Below, piece by piece: positions 8,092 to 16,096 of a stretch of DNA of 35,859 nucleotides (position 1 is its first letter; every line of letters begins with the position of its first letter). The position numbers and the translations under genes are program-made. The DNA comes from an uncultured Clostridia bacterium (GTDB lineage: Bacteria > Bacillota > Clostridia > TANB77 > CAG-508). A model generated the notes under the pieces. The model saw nothing but the letters and a program-made list of their open reading frames with translations, had not been told where the DNA came from and made no database searches. The stretch spans positions 1 to 35,859 of the forward strand of contig CAKOXG010000011.1 in the NCBI GenBank assembly GCA_934130025.1, given 5' to 3'.

Positions 8092-8457
8092 ATGAAAAAC
8101 TACAAGCTGTCCGTGGCCACCAAGAAGCAGTTCGCCTTCAAGGAGGTGCTTTGCCCGAGCACGTTGAATGTTCGGGTAAGATTGACATTCCCTCTTTCGC
8201 AGAAGGATGGGCGCAAAAGCCTGGGAGAACTGACTGATCGGTTCTCCGATCTGGAAAGGTTACTCTGGAAAACGATCCGGAAAAATTGGGTAGGGTACTT
8301 CGGTACCGAACGATTCTTGAAATTCAAAGACGGTCTCCCTGTTTGGGAGATTGAATTTAAGCTAGAATGTCTCCCCTCGGAGATCGAGGAGAAAAGCAAC
8401 ATGGTTAACACGGTGGTCTGCAGCGTCAGGGATGCCGTGGATTCCTGGGGAAAATAA
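8092..8457 (+). CDS. Compositional-outlier gene, 121-residue protein of unknown function
   Basis: I do not recognise this protein. By hand count the gene is about 49-50% GC and about 65% G/C at third codon positions, with many CTG, GTG, AAG, GAG, CGG, TTC and AGC codons. Every other gene here strongly prefers A or T. The third-position bias argues that it is truly coding rather than a GC-rich structured RNA. It has a near-consensus promoter, an ATG with GTGGAGGT at about 6 bp, and a 12-bp terminator hairpin directly after the stop, so it is a complete one-gene transcription unit. The product is soluble and charged with no signal peptide or membrane helix. It carries an aromatic middle (LLWKTIRKNWVGYFGTERF) and a segment GLPVWEIEFKLECLPSEIEE. 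Recent horizontal acquisition is the simplest explanation. Confidence 0.75.
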   Translation: MKNYKLSVATKKQFAFKEVLCPSTLNVRVRLTFPLSQKDGRKSLGELTDRFSDLERLLWKTIRKNWVGYFGTERFLKFKDGLPVWEIEFKLECLPSEIEEKSNMVNTVVCSVRDAVDSWGK

Positions 8458-8464
8458 CCTTTAT

Positions 8465-8497
8465 GTGATGCACTCATTTTTGAGTGCATCACTCTTT
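8465..8497 (+). terminator. Intrinsic terminator of the GC-rich gene
   Basis: A perfect 12-bp stem, GTGATGCACTCA paired with TGAGTGCATCAC around a TTTT loop (8465-8492), is followed by TCTTTTATTT. It lies 7 bp after the stop codon. Confidence 0.85.
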
Positions 8498-8581
8498 TAT
8501 TTATAACGCTTTTTTATATACTTCTTTATTATTGTTTTTCATTTTATTAAAATCTTGCAATAATTTTCGTCATAATTTATA

Positions 8582-9712
8582 TTAAGCATTTATTATTTTA
8601 TCTAATACATTAATAACATAGTTCATTTCTGTTATGGTATTTTCTTCTCCTAAAGTTAACCTTATTGTTCCATTTATCCATTCACTTGGTACTTTTATTG
8701 CAGAAAGTACATGAGATGGTGAGGATTCTCCAGATGAGCATGCAGATCCTCCAGATGCACAAATTCCACTTCTATCCAATTGGAGTAAAATTTCAGATGA
8801 ATCCTTGTTCTTAAATGATACATTTATATTCCCTGGTAACCTTTGGTTTAAATCCCCATTTACTCTTATTTCTTTTATTCTTTTTGTAATTTCATCTATA
8901 AAATATTTTCGCAAACCTAATAAATACTCATTATACCTATTTATTCTTCCATTTGCAATTTCTATTGCTTTTCCTAATCCAACTATCCCTGCAACATTCT
9001 CAGTTCCAGACCTTTTATTTTTTTCTTGATGCCCTCCATCTTGTACTCTTTCAAAGTTAATTCCATTTCTTACATACAACACGCCAACACCTTTTGGCCC
9101 ATAAAATTTATGTGCAGACATTGATAACATATCTATGTTCATTTTACTAACATCTATTTTTACATTACCTATAGCTTGAACTGCATCAGTATGAAAAATA
9201 ATGCCATATTTATGAGCAATCTTTCCTATTTCTTCTACATTCTGAATTGTTCCAATTTCATTATTTGCTGTCATTATGCTTATAATTATTGTATCTCCAC
9301 AAATTGCTTTCTCCAATTGATTTATGTCTACAAATCCTTTTTCATCACAATCTATATAACTCACCCTAAATCCTTTATTTTCAAGGTTTTTACATGTGTT
9401 TAATATTGCTGGGTGCTCTATTTTTGATGTTATTATATGCTTCCCTTTGTTCTTGTTAGCATATGCCACTCCTTTTATCGCTAAATTATCACTTTCACTT
9501 CCACAAGACGTGAAATATATTTCACTTGGATCACAATTTATAGCATGTGCCACTTGTTCCCTTGCATGTTCTATAGCTTTTTTTGCAGTTCTTCCTATAC
9601 TGTACAATGAAGATGGGTTACCATATTCATCATAATAATATGGAATCATTGCATTTAATACATCCATTCTTACTCTGGTTGTGGCAGAATGATCTAAATA
9701 TATTTTTTTCAA
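8582..9712 (-). CDS. Cysteine desulfurase (NifS/IscS family)
   Basis: This PLP enzyme removes sulfur from cysteine as a persulfide for iron-sulfur clusters or tRNA thiolation. Visible landmarks are YLDHSATTRV at the start, the PLP lysine in MSAHKFYGPKGVGVLY, RSGTENVAGIVGLGKA, and the catalytic cysteine loop GGSACSSGESSPSHVLSAIK. The long loop and extended Cys region are group I (NifS/IscS-like) rather than SufS-like. The frame opens with a GTG at 9721, but TAGGAA touches that codon; the TTG at 9710-9712 has better spacing, giving 376 residues. It has its own promoter and no IscU, IscR or MnmA gene beside it, so the sulfur acceptor cannot be inferred from context. Confidence 0.93.
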   Translation of the reverse strand: MKKIYLDHSATTRVRMDVLNAMIPYYYDEYGNPSSLYSIGRTAKKAIEHAREQVAHAINCDPSEIYFTSCGSESDNLAIKGVAYANKNKGKHIITSKIEHPAILNTCKNLENKGFRVSYIDCDEKGFVDINQLEKAICGDTIIISIMTANNEIGTIQNVEEIGKIAHKYGIIFHTDAVQAIGNVKIDVSKMNIDMLSMSAHKFYGPKGVGVLYVRNGINFERVQDGGHQEKNKRSGTENVAGIVGLGKAIEIANGRINRYNEYLLGLRKYFIDEITKRIKEIRVNGDLNQRLPGNINVSFKNKDSSEILLQLDRSGICASGGSACSSGESSPSHVLSAIKVPSEWINGTIRLTLGEENTITEMNYVINVLDKIINA

Positions 9713-9742
9713 AATAATCACTTCCTATTTTATAATTGTTAT

Positions 9743-9771
9743 ATTATATGCTAAATAACTTTTTCTGCCAT
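9743..9771 (-). promoter_or_regulatory. Promoter of the cysteine desulfurase gene
   Basis: On the minus strand ATGGCA (9766-9771), a 17-bp spacer and TATAAT (9743-9748). The -35 box matches consensus at four of six positions. It lies downstream of the terminator at 9782-9818, so the gene is separate from the ftsH operon. Confidence 0.55.
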
Positions 9772-9781
9772 ATTTATATAA

Positions 9782-9818
9782 AAAAACGCTAATTAAGACA
9801 TACTTAATTAACGTTTTT
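9782..9818. terminator. Terminator of the rplI-dnaB-tilS-ftsH operon
   Basis: AAAAACGCTAATTAAG (9782-9797) pairs with CTTAATTAACGTTTTT (9803-9818) with one mismatch. A/T runs on both sides give a U-tract on either strand. Confidence 0.8.
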
Positions 9819-9822
9819 ATTT

Positions 9823-10164
9823 CTACTTTGTAGATGACTCTTTCCATCGTTCTACTTTTATATTTCTATAAATATCCATTACATCTCTATATTTTGAATA
9901 TTCATCTTCCCATATCATTGATGGGATTTTTTCAAAGGCATCTGACATTTTTTCTGTTTCTTTCAAGAATATTATTTTTTCTTGTGGAGACATTCTACTA
10001 TAATGTTTTGAGAAAGCATACAATTTATCTAAGTCATCATTTGCTTTTACAAATGACCAAAAATCCTTAACTTCTATTCCAGCCATCTTTATTTGCATTA
10101 CAGCAAAAGCTATTAACATTATTATAATAAAAACCAATATTAAAATTACGGCAATAGCCTCCAT
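9823..10164 (-). CDS. Small membrane-anchored protein of unknown function
   Basis: I do not recognise this 113-residue protein. Residues 2-26 form one strongly hydrophobic helix (EAIAVILILVFIIIMLIAFA). A charged, probably cytoplasmic and helical domain of about 85 residues follows, with YAFSKHYSRMSPQEKIIF and MIWEDEYSKYRDVM as the most distinctive stretches. It is translated from an ATG with a GAAGGGATG site and starts 33 bp after the ftsH stop. It is the last gene before the operon terminator. Position suggests, but does not prove, a role linked to FtsH or membrane protein quality control. Confidence 0.7.
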   Translation of the reverse strand: MEAIAVILILVFIIIMLIAFAVMQIKMAGIEVKDFWSFVKANDDLDKLYAFSKHYSRMSPQEKIIFLKETEKMSDAFEKIPSMIWEDEYSKYRDVMDIYRNIKVERWKESSTK

Positions 10165-10197
10165 GCCTTTTCATCCCTTCTTTTTCATCTATTGTAT

Positions 10198-12012
10198 CTA
10201 GTTTTGTTGATCAGCAAATATTTTTTCAAATTCTGATCCTGTAATTTTTTCTTTTTCTAATAGAACCCCTGCTACAGCATTTAATTTATCTTCATTGGCT
10301 CTTAGTATTTCTTTTGCTTTTAAATAGCAAGCATCTATTATTTTTTTCATTTCTTCATCTATCATTCCAGCTGTTGCTTCTGAATATGTTTTTTCTTGTG
10401 CCAAATCTCTTCCTAAAAATACTTCCTGTTGATCTGAACCTAGTGTTATTGTTCCAAGCCTTGTACTCATTCCATATTTTGTAACCATAGCATTTGCAAT
10501 TTTAGTTGCTCTTTCTATATCATTACTTGCACCTGTTGAAATATCGTCTAACATCAGTTCTTCTGATGCTCTACCACCTAATAATGATATTATCTGTTCT
10601 ATCATTTCTGTTCTAGACATAAATGATTTATCTTCTGTTGGTTGATACATTGTATATCCTCCAGCCATTCCTCTTGGAACTATAGATATTTCATGTACGG
10701 CATCTTGTGTTGGTAAAAATCTGCTAACAACCGCATGGCCAGCTTCATGGTATGCAACAAGTTTCTTTTCCTTATCGCTTCTAACTCTTGTTGTTTTTTC
10801 TGGTCCCATTGTTACTTTTACCATTGCATCTTCTATTTCTCTTTCACTTATCTGTTTTAAATTTCTACGTGCTGCTAAAAGTGCTGCCTCATTTAAAACA
10901 TTCTCTAGGTCTGCACCAGAAAATCCTGCTGTATTTTTTGCAATTATTCTTAAGTCAACATCATCTGCTAGTTTTTTCTTTCTTGAATGAACCTCTAATA
11001 TTTGTTCCCTTGCTTTTACATCTGGAAGTCCAACTACTATTTGTCTGTCAAATCTTCCTGGTCTTAATAAGGCTTTATCAAGTACATCTGGTCTGTTTGT
11101 TGCAGCTAAGACTATTACACCTTCATTTGCAGCAAATCCATCCATCTCAACTAATAATTGGTTTAATGTTTGTTCTCTTTCATCGTGTCCTCCACCTAGG
11201 CCTGCACCTCTTTGGCGACCAACAGCATCTATTTCATCTATGAATACAATACATGGAGCTTTCTTTTTTGCTTCTTCGAATAAATCTCTAACCCTTGATG
11301 CTCCAACACCAACAAACATTTCTACAAAGTCTGAACCACTTATTATAAAGAATGGCACTCCAGCTTCTCCAGCAACTGCTTTTGCAAGCAACGTTTTACC
11401 TGTTCCAGGTTGGCCAACAAGCAATACTCCCTTAGGAATATGAGCTCCCATTTCTGTGAATTTAGTTGGATTTTTTAAGAACTCTACTATTTCTTCTAGT
11501 TCTTCTTTTTCTTCATCAACACCAGCAACATCATCAAACATTACTTTATTTTTATCTGTTGGGTTTAGTACTCTTGCCTTACTTTTTCCAAAAGTCATTG
11601 TTTTGCTTCCACCTTGGCTATTTGCTCCACTCATTAAGAAAAACCAGAATATAAAGAATATAACTAAAATTCCTATTGGTGTAAGGTATGCTAGCATTAC
11701 AGACCATAGTGATTCAGATTTTTCTACTACAGATATTTGCCCTGTTTTCATGTTATCTTGCAAGTTTTCCATTAAGTTATCTATACTTGGTATGTTAACT
11801 TTTTTTTGCACATTATCATTTTTTAATTTTACGTTTGCTGAATATCCATCTGCTTCTAATTCAACCTTTTCAACTTGTCCTGCTTCGATTTTTGCAATTA
11901 AATCAGAATAAGACAATTTTGTGTTCGAATTTTCTAATATTGTAGAAATTGCTACAATTATGATTATTCCAATTATAAGCCATACAGCTAATGTTTTTAA
12001 ACTATTTTTCAA
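10198..12012 (-). CDS. ftsH: ATP-dependent zinc metalloprotease FtsH
   Basis: FtsH is a membrane-anchored AAA+ protease that degrades misassembled membrane proteins and selected regulators. Residues about 8-25 and 102-127 are the two transmembrane helices, flanking a small extracytoplasmic domain. The AAA domain shows Walker A (LLVGQPGTGKTLLAKAVAGE), Walker B (CIVFIDEIDAVGRQ) and the second region of homology (AATNRPDVLDKALLRPGRFD). The peptidase domain has the zinc motif HEAGH and a downstream acidic ligand region. The length of 604 is slightly short of the 610-640 norm but all parts are present. The start is a TTG at 10-12 of 12,000 (12010-12012), with a perfect AAAGGAGG 8 bp ahead. It follows tilS, as in many Firmicutes. 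Confidence 0.97.
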   Translation of the reverse strand: MKNSLKTLAVWLIIGIIIIVAISTILENSNTKLSYSDLIAKIEAGQVEKVELEADGYSANVKLKNDNVQKKVNIPSIDNLMENLQDNMKTGQISVVEKSESLWSVMLAYLTPIGILVIFFIFWFFLMSGANSQGGSKTMTFGKSKARVLNPTDKNKVMFDDVAGVDEEKEELEEIVEFLKNPTKFTEMGAHIPKGVLLVGQPGTGKTLLAKAVAGEAGVPFFIISGSDFVEMFVGVGASRVRDLFEEAKKKAPCIVFIDEIDAVGRQRGAGLGGGHDEREQTLNQLLVEMDGFAANEGVIVLAATNRPDVLDKALLRPGRFDRQIVVGLPDVKAREQILEVHSRKKKLADDVDLRIIAKNTAGFSGADLENVLNEAALLAARRNLKQISEREIEDAMVKVTMGPEKTTRVRSDKEKKLVAYHEAGHAVVSRFLPTQDAVHEISIVPRGMAGGYTMYQPTEDKSFMSRTEMIEQIISLLGGRASEELMLDDISTGASNDIERATKIANAMVTKYGMSTRLGTITLGSDQQEVFLGRDLAQEKTYSEATAGMIDEEMKKIIDACYLKAKEILRANEDKLNAVAGVLLEKEKITGSEFEKIFADQQN

Positions 12013-12077
12013 AATATTTCCTCCTTTAGTTCTTATCTATTTTGCTCACTGCAATATATCACATAATTTTGTTTATT

Positions 12078-13094
12078 TCAATACCCATTCTTTTCATTTA
12101 ATGTGGATTTTATGTGAATTTTTCCTTGCTTAACCATTATTTTTGTGCTTTTATTTGGCATTAAATATTTGTTTCCTATATTATTACAACATAATTTTAT
12201 AATATCCTCAATATGTTTCTTTTCAATGTGTTTCGTATTCCCAAAGATTTTTTGTACTGCTAATAATATTATTCTTGATTTGATAACTCTTTCTAATTCA
12301 TTAAATTTTCTTAAATCTAATATTATTTCTCCTTTTAAAAGATCTTCATTTATCATAATATTTGTATAATTTTTTAATATTGCTTTTTCCATAAATTTTT
12401 CTTCTTCAATCACCAACTCTGACAATCTGCTCAATGTCTGAATTATATTAGGATTTATGTTGTTTTGTATATATGGAATCAACTCGTTCCTTATCTTATT
12501 CCTTGTATATGTATTATCATTATTTGATTTATCAAATTTTGGATCCAAGTTCTTTTCTTTACAATATTGCTCAATTTCGGTTCTTTCACACTTAATTAAA
12601 GGCCTTATTATTCTGCCTTCTACAGATGCCTTTATTCCACACAACCCCGAAATTCCACTTCCACGCATTAAGTGCATAAGTACTGTTTCTGCATTATCAT
12701 TAAGGTTATGTGCAATTGCAATTTTATCTGCATTTATTTTTTGGGCGACTTCGTCAAAAAACTTATATCTTTCATTTCTTCCAGCCTCTTCAGTTCCTAT
12801 TCTTTGTTCAAGTGCAACTTGTGGTATGTTTACATATTTCGTGAAACATCTAATTTTCTTATGCTTACAATATTCTTCCACATATTCGGTTTCGCTTTGT
12901 GCTTCCTCTCTAATTTGATGATTAACATGAGCTACAACGATTTCTTTAATTTCTAATTTTTCCTTTATTGACAATAAATTATCTAATAAACACATTGAAT
13001 CTGGCCCTCCTGAAACAGCCACAATAACAATGTCTTTAGGATCTATCAATTTATATGTTTTTATTGTATCCAAAATTTTTTCTTGTAATTCCAA
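12078..13094 (-). CDS. tilS: tRNA(Ile)-lysidine synthase
   Basis: TilS converts the wobble cytidine of the CAU-anticodon tRNA-Ile to lysidine, so that AUA is read as Ile; the gene is usually essential. The N-type ATP pyrophosphatase loop VAVSGGPDSMCLL lies at residues 26-38. GRNERYKFF and AIAHNLNDNAETVLMHLMRG are further family motifs. The protein is 338 residues against about 430-470 for the E. coli and Bacillus enzymes, so most of the C-terminal substrate-binding domain is missing or reduced. Start is a TTG with AAAGGGG upstream, 22 bp after the dnaB stop. An hpt gene, often found between tilS and ftsH, is absent here. Confidence 0.93.
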   Translation of the reverse strand: MELQEKILDTIKTYKLIDPKDIVIVAVSGGPDSMCLLDNLLSIKEKLEIKEIVVAHVNHQIREEAQSETEYVEEYCKHKKIRCFTKYVNIPQVALEQRIGTEEAGRNERYKFFDEVAQKINADKIAIAHNLNDNAETVLMHLMRGSGISGLCGIKASVEGRIIRPLIKCERTEIEQYCKEKNLDPKFDKSNNDNTYTRNKIRNELIPYIQNNINPNIIQTLSRLSELVIEEEKFMEKAILKNYTNIMINEDLLKGEIILDLRKFNELERVIKSRIILLAVQKIFGNTKHIEKKHIEDIIKLCCNNIGNKYLMPNKSTKIMVKQGKIHIKSTLNEKNGY

Positions 13095-13116
13095 TTTTTA
13101 TTTTACCCCTTTAGCA

Positions 13117-14445
13117 CTAATCTCTATATTTTTCAAGGTTTGCAAATTTTGTATAATTTCCAATCCAAGCCAATTTCACAGTTCCTGTTGATCCTGCTCT
13201 CTGTTTTGCAATTATTACTTCTGCTACATTTTTTTCTGGAGAATCTTCATTATAATAATCATCTCTATAAAGGAACATAACAATATCTGCGTCCTGCTCT
13301 ATAGAACCAGATTCACGAAGATCAGAAAGCATTGGCCTATGGTCGTCTCTTGACTCAACAGCTCTTGATAACTGTGATAGTGCAATTACAGGAATTTCTA
13401 ATTCCTTTGCAAGTATTTTTAAAGATCTACTTATCTCAGCAATTTCTTGCTCCCTTCCAGAAGTTTTGCCACTACCCTGAATAAGCTGCAAGTAATCTAC
13501 AACAACAAGCCCAATATTTTTTTCAAGTTTCAATTTTCTACATTTTGCACGCATCTCAGTAATTGTTATGCCTGCAGTATCGTCTATATATATTGGGGCC
13601 TGTGACAATTCTCCAGATGTTTCTGCAAGCTTACTTAGTTCTTCGTCATTTAGATCACCAGTTCTTACATTATTGCTATCTACTAGAGCCTCACTACACA
13701 AAATTCTGTTACCCACCTGGTCCTTTGACATCTCCAAACTGAAGATTGCAACAGGTACATTTGCCCTAGTTGCAGCATATGTTGCAATATTTAATGCAAA
13801 TGCAGATTTTCCCATAGCAGGTCTTGCTGCAATAAGAATAAATTCTGAACCATGTAATCCAGCTGTCATTCTATCAAGATCAATAAAACCTGTTGGTACA
13901 CCTGTTACATGTTGCTTTTGATTATATAATTCTTCTAATTTTGTAAAAGACTCTACTAAAACATCTTTAATTGACGCATACCCTGTTTTACTTTTCTTTT
14001 GCATTACATCAAATATTTTCTTTTCAGCCAAATCCATTACATCATCAACATTGTCGGTTTGGTCATATCCCATGCTTAGTATTTCGTTAGCGGTTTTTAT
14101 TAAGTTTCTAAGCATTGATTTTTCTTCAACTATTTTTATATATCTATCTACATTTGCTGTTGTTGGAACTTTGTCTGGAAGTTGAACTATATATTCTAAT
14201 CCACCAACATTGTCTAATTTTCCCATACATGTTAATTCAGCCTTAAGAGTTATTATATCTATTGGCTCTGCCCTATTATAAATATTCAATATTGCAGTAT
14301 AAATTAATTTGTTATCTTCTCTATAAAAATCCTCCGGCCTTAAAGTTTCTATAGCCGCAACAACTGCATCTTGGTCGGTAAGCATGCTTCCTATAACTGC
14401 CTGCTCTGCCTCTATATCCTGTGGCGGTACTTTTCCTAATTCCAT
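13117..14445 (-). CDS. dnaB: Replicative DNA helicase DnaB-type
   Basis: This is the hexameric 5'-3' helicase of the replication fork (called DnaC in Bacillus). The N-terminal domain begins VPPQDIEAEQAVIGSMLTD, the expected start. The RecA-like domain has Walker A (LIAARPAMGKSAFALNIA), Walker B (IGLVVVDYLQLIQGSG) and the arginine-finger region (ILAKELEIPVIALSQLSRAV, then RPMLSDLRESGSIEQDAD). No intein is present. The frame begins with GTG at 14457, but the ATG at 14445 has the better-spaced AAAGTGAG. It is the second gene of the operon, after rplI. Confidence 0.96.
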   Translation of the reverse strand: MELGKVPPQDIEAEQAVIGSMLTDQDAVVAAIETLRPEDFYREDNKLIYTAILNIYNRAEPIDIITLKAELTCMGKLDNVGGLEYIVQLPDKVPTTANVDRYIKIVEEKSMLRNLIKTANEILSMGYDQTDNVDDVMDLAEKKIFDVMQKKSKTGYASIKDVLVESFTKLEELYNQKQHVTGVPTGFIDLDRMTAGLHGSEFILIAARPAMGKSAFALNIATYAATRANVPVAIFSLEMSKDQVGNRILCSEALVDSNNVRTGDLNDEELSKLAETSGELSQAPIYIDDTAGITITEMRAKCRKLKLEKNIGLVVVDYLQLIQGSGKTSGREQEIAEISRSLKILAKELEIPVIALSQLSRAVESRDDHRPMLSDLRESGSIEQDADIVMFLYRDDYYNEDSPEKNVAEVIIAKQRAGSTGTVKLAWIGNYTKFANLEKYRD

Positions 14446-14469
14446 TATCCTACTCACTTTCTATATTTT

Positions 14470-14913
14470 TTATGCTATAATATCAACTTTTAATTTTCCA
14501 ATTACACCTTCAAACAATTTAATATCTATGGTAAATACTCCTACAGTTTTTATTGTTTCATTTAGCATTATTTTTTTCTTGTCTATATCAAACCCATACT
14601 CTTTTTTTAAACTATCAGAAATTTCTTTGCTTGTTACTCCACCAAATATTTTACCATTTCCTCCAGCCTTTACTTTAATTCTTAACATTATTCCTTTTAA
14701 TTTTTCAGCAATTGCTTCTGCTTGTTTTCTTTCTGTGTCTTTTTTAAATTTATTTGAATCTTGTTTTGCTTTAAGTTTACTCATGTTTTCTGCATTTGCT
14801 TCCAATGCTAATTTTTTTGGGAATAAAAAGTTTCTTGCATAACCGTCGCTTGCTTCTATAACCTGATCTTTTTTTCCTACACCTTTTATATCACTTAATA
14901 AAATAACTTTCAT
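14470..14913 (-). CDS. rplI: Large ribosomal subunit protein bL9
   Basis: bL9 binds the base of the L1 stalk of 23S rRNA. The N-terminal domain MKVILLSDIKGVGKKDQVIE with DGYARNFLFPKKLA is the family signature; a connecting helix and a C-terminal RNA-binding domain with GGNGKIFGGVTSKEI follow. The length of 147 is typical. The ATG has an AAGGAG site. It is the first gene of the rplI-dnaB-tilS-ftsH operon. No strong promoter is evident in the 110 bp upstream; a weak hairpin GTAG...CTAC lies at about 14999-15016. In many Firmicutes gdpP precedes rplI on the same strand; here gdpP is divergent and a remnant gene lies between. Confidence 0.96.
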   Translation of the reverse strand: MKVILLSDIKGVGKKDQVIEASDGYARNFLFPKKLALEANAENMSKLKAKQDSNKFKKDTERKQAEAIAEKLKGIMLRIKVKAGGNGKIFGGVTSKEISDSLKKEYGFDIDKKKIMLNETIKTVGVFTIDIKLFEGVIGKLKVDIIA

Positions 14914-15023
14914 AATAATTCACTCCTTCTCGTAACATATATTTTACTATCTTTTGAATGATTTGTATATATCTAATTTGCAAAAAATAGAAAAAATTGT
15001 AGATTTTTGACCTACGATTTTCC

Positions 15024-15053
15024 TTGACTAAACATTTTATACGGACATATAAT
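15024..15053 (+). promoter_or_regulatory. Promoter of the frameshifted AMP-binding gene
   Basis: TTGACT (15024-15029), an 18-bp spacer and a perfect TATAAT (15048-15053). A GGAGGTG ribosome site at 15077-15083 and a TTG start at 15092 follow, so expression signals survive although the reading frame is broken. Confidence 0.65.
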
Positions 15054-15091
15054 AATTGTCATAAAATACTTTACTTGGAGGTGCTTTTATA

Positions 15092-16025
15092 TTGAATTGT
15101 TTTTCTGATTTTAAGAGTCTTTTTACATATTATTGCCGGTAAATATAAATATCAAAATGCGTTTTGTTTTCAAGAGCATCAAAGGAAAATAAACTACTTT
15201 AACTATAAATTTGATGTATTTTCATTAGCTAAGGCAATAAAAAATAAATTATATAATATTTCTAAAAATAGAGTTCTAATTATTTCTGAACCAAGATATG
15301 AATTCTTAACAACCTGTCTTTCTAATTTTATTCTTGGTAATACTGTAATTATTATTACCTCAAATGTTACAAAGAAAATGGTTGAAAAAACTCTACTAAA
15401 ATATAATATAAATACAGTATTTTTCTCCAATACCTATAAAGATATTGTATTAAGTCTGTACAAAAAAAATAATAATGAAAAGAAAAAATCTATCGTCTTA
15501 ACAAATCTTATAAATTTTGATTCACTAAACCAATATCCTATTATAAAATATGAAAAATTTTTAAATATTGGAAGATACCTAGAAAATTATAGTCTTGATA
15601 CTTTTTCTAATCTTCCTTTAGAGCACAATGCTATAAATAACACAAAAATTAATAAATTAAATATATTGTTTGAGAATATTTCCTCATTTCTAAATAAATT
15701 TATTAATAAAAGTGCTCCTTCTATTTCTTCTCCAGACTCATGTTGCACAATTCTCGTTTCAGAACATCATGCTGATGAAATAAAGCTTGGAGATTTTATT
15801 AGTCTTTCTTTACATCTAGGAATTCAAAATAAAATAAGAAAATTTTCTCAAGTTGAAGCTTCTAATATTCTAAATAAGGAATCCTTAACACAAATGTTAT
15901 TTATGCCATTCTTATATGGATTGTGCATAAGCTTTAATTCAAATGTACATCGTTCTAATTTTATTTTGCTAAGAAGCTCTCCTACAATTGTAAAACAAGC
16001 ATATTCCACCCAAGCAAAAAATTGA
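15092..16025 (+). pseudogene. Frameshifted, shortened AMP-binding (acyl-CoA-synthetase-like) gene
   Basis: From the TTG at 15092 (GGAGGTG 8 bp ahead) the frame reads NCFSDFKSLFTYYCR and hits TAA at 15140-15142. Skipping one base (T15140) continues smoothly as KYKYQNAFCFQEHQRKINYF and then stays open to 16025. The joined product, about 310 residues, resembles the N-terminal half of AMP-forming acyl-CoA synthetases: F...Y......NAF......R.I.Y, then RVLIISEPRYEFLTTCLSNF and TLLKYNINTVFFS. The phosphate-binding loop expected before 15740 is not visible, and the C-terminal adenylation and lysine motifs are missing. The downstream part (LGDFISLSLHLGI, LFMPFLYGLCISFN) fits the fold only loosely. I infer a decayed gene. 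A sequencing error or +1 recoding could explain the frameshift but not the lost motifs. Confidence 0.55.
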
Positions 16026-16050
16026 CAAATGTGCTAAAATACGGTAAAAT
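16022..16050 (+). promoter_or_regulatory. Sigma-A promoter of gdpP
   Basis: A perfect TTGACA (16022-16027), an exact 17-bp spacer and TAAAAT (16045-16050). It overlaps the stop codon of the preceding remnant, so gdpP is transcribed independently. Confidence 0.8.
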
Positions 16051-16096
16051 ATTAAGTGTATTTAATACAAAAACGATATAAAAGGTGGAAATATTT

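Noticed and set aside
8092..8457. GC-rich block as a structured RNA (RNase P RNA, tmRNA or similar)
   Set aside because: No RNase P or tmRNA signature sequences were seen. It is an uninterrupted 121-codon frame with strong third-position bias and a good ribosome site.
8100..8492. 130-codon open frame on the minus strand opposite the GC-rich gene
   Set aside because: It is the shadow of the plus-strand gene: the promoter, ribosome site, third-position GC bias and terminator all belong to the plus strand.
15203..15430. 75-codon minus-strand frame in the AMP-binding remnant
   Set aside because: Antisense to a frame with family-like sequence; no ribosome site or promoter of its own.
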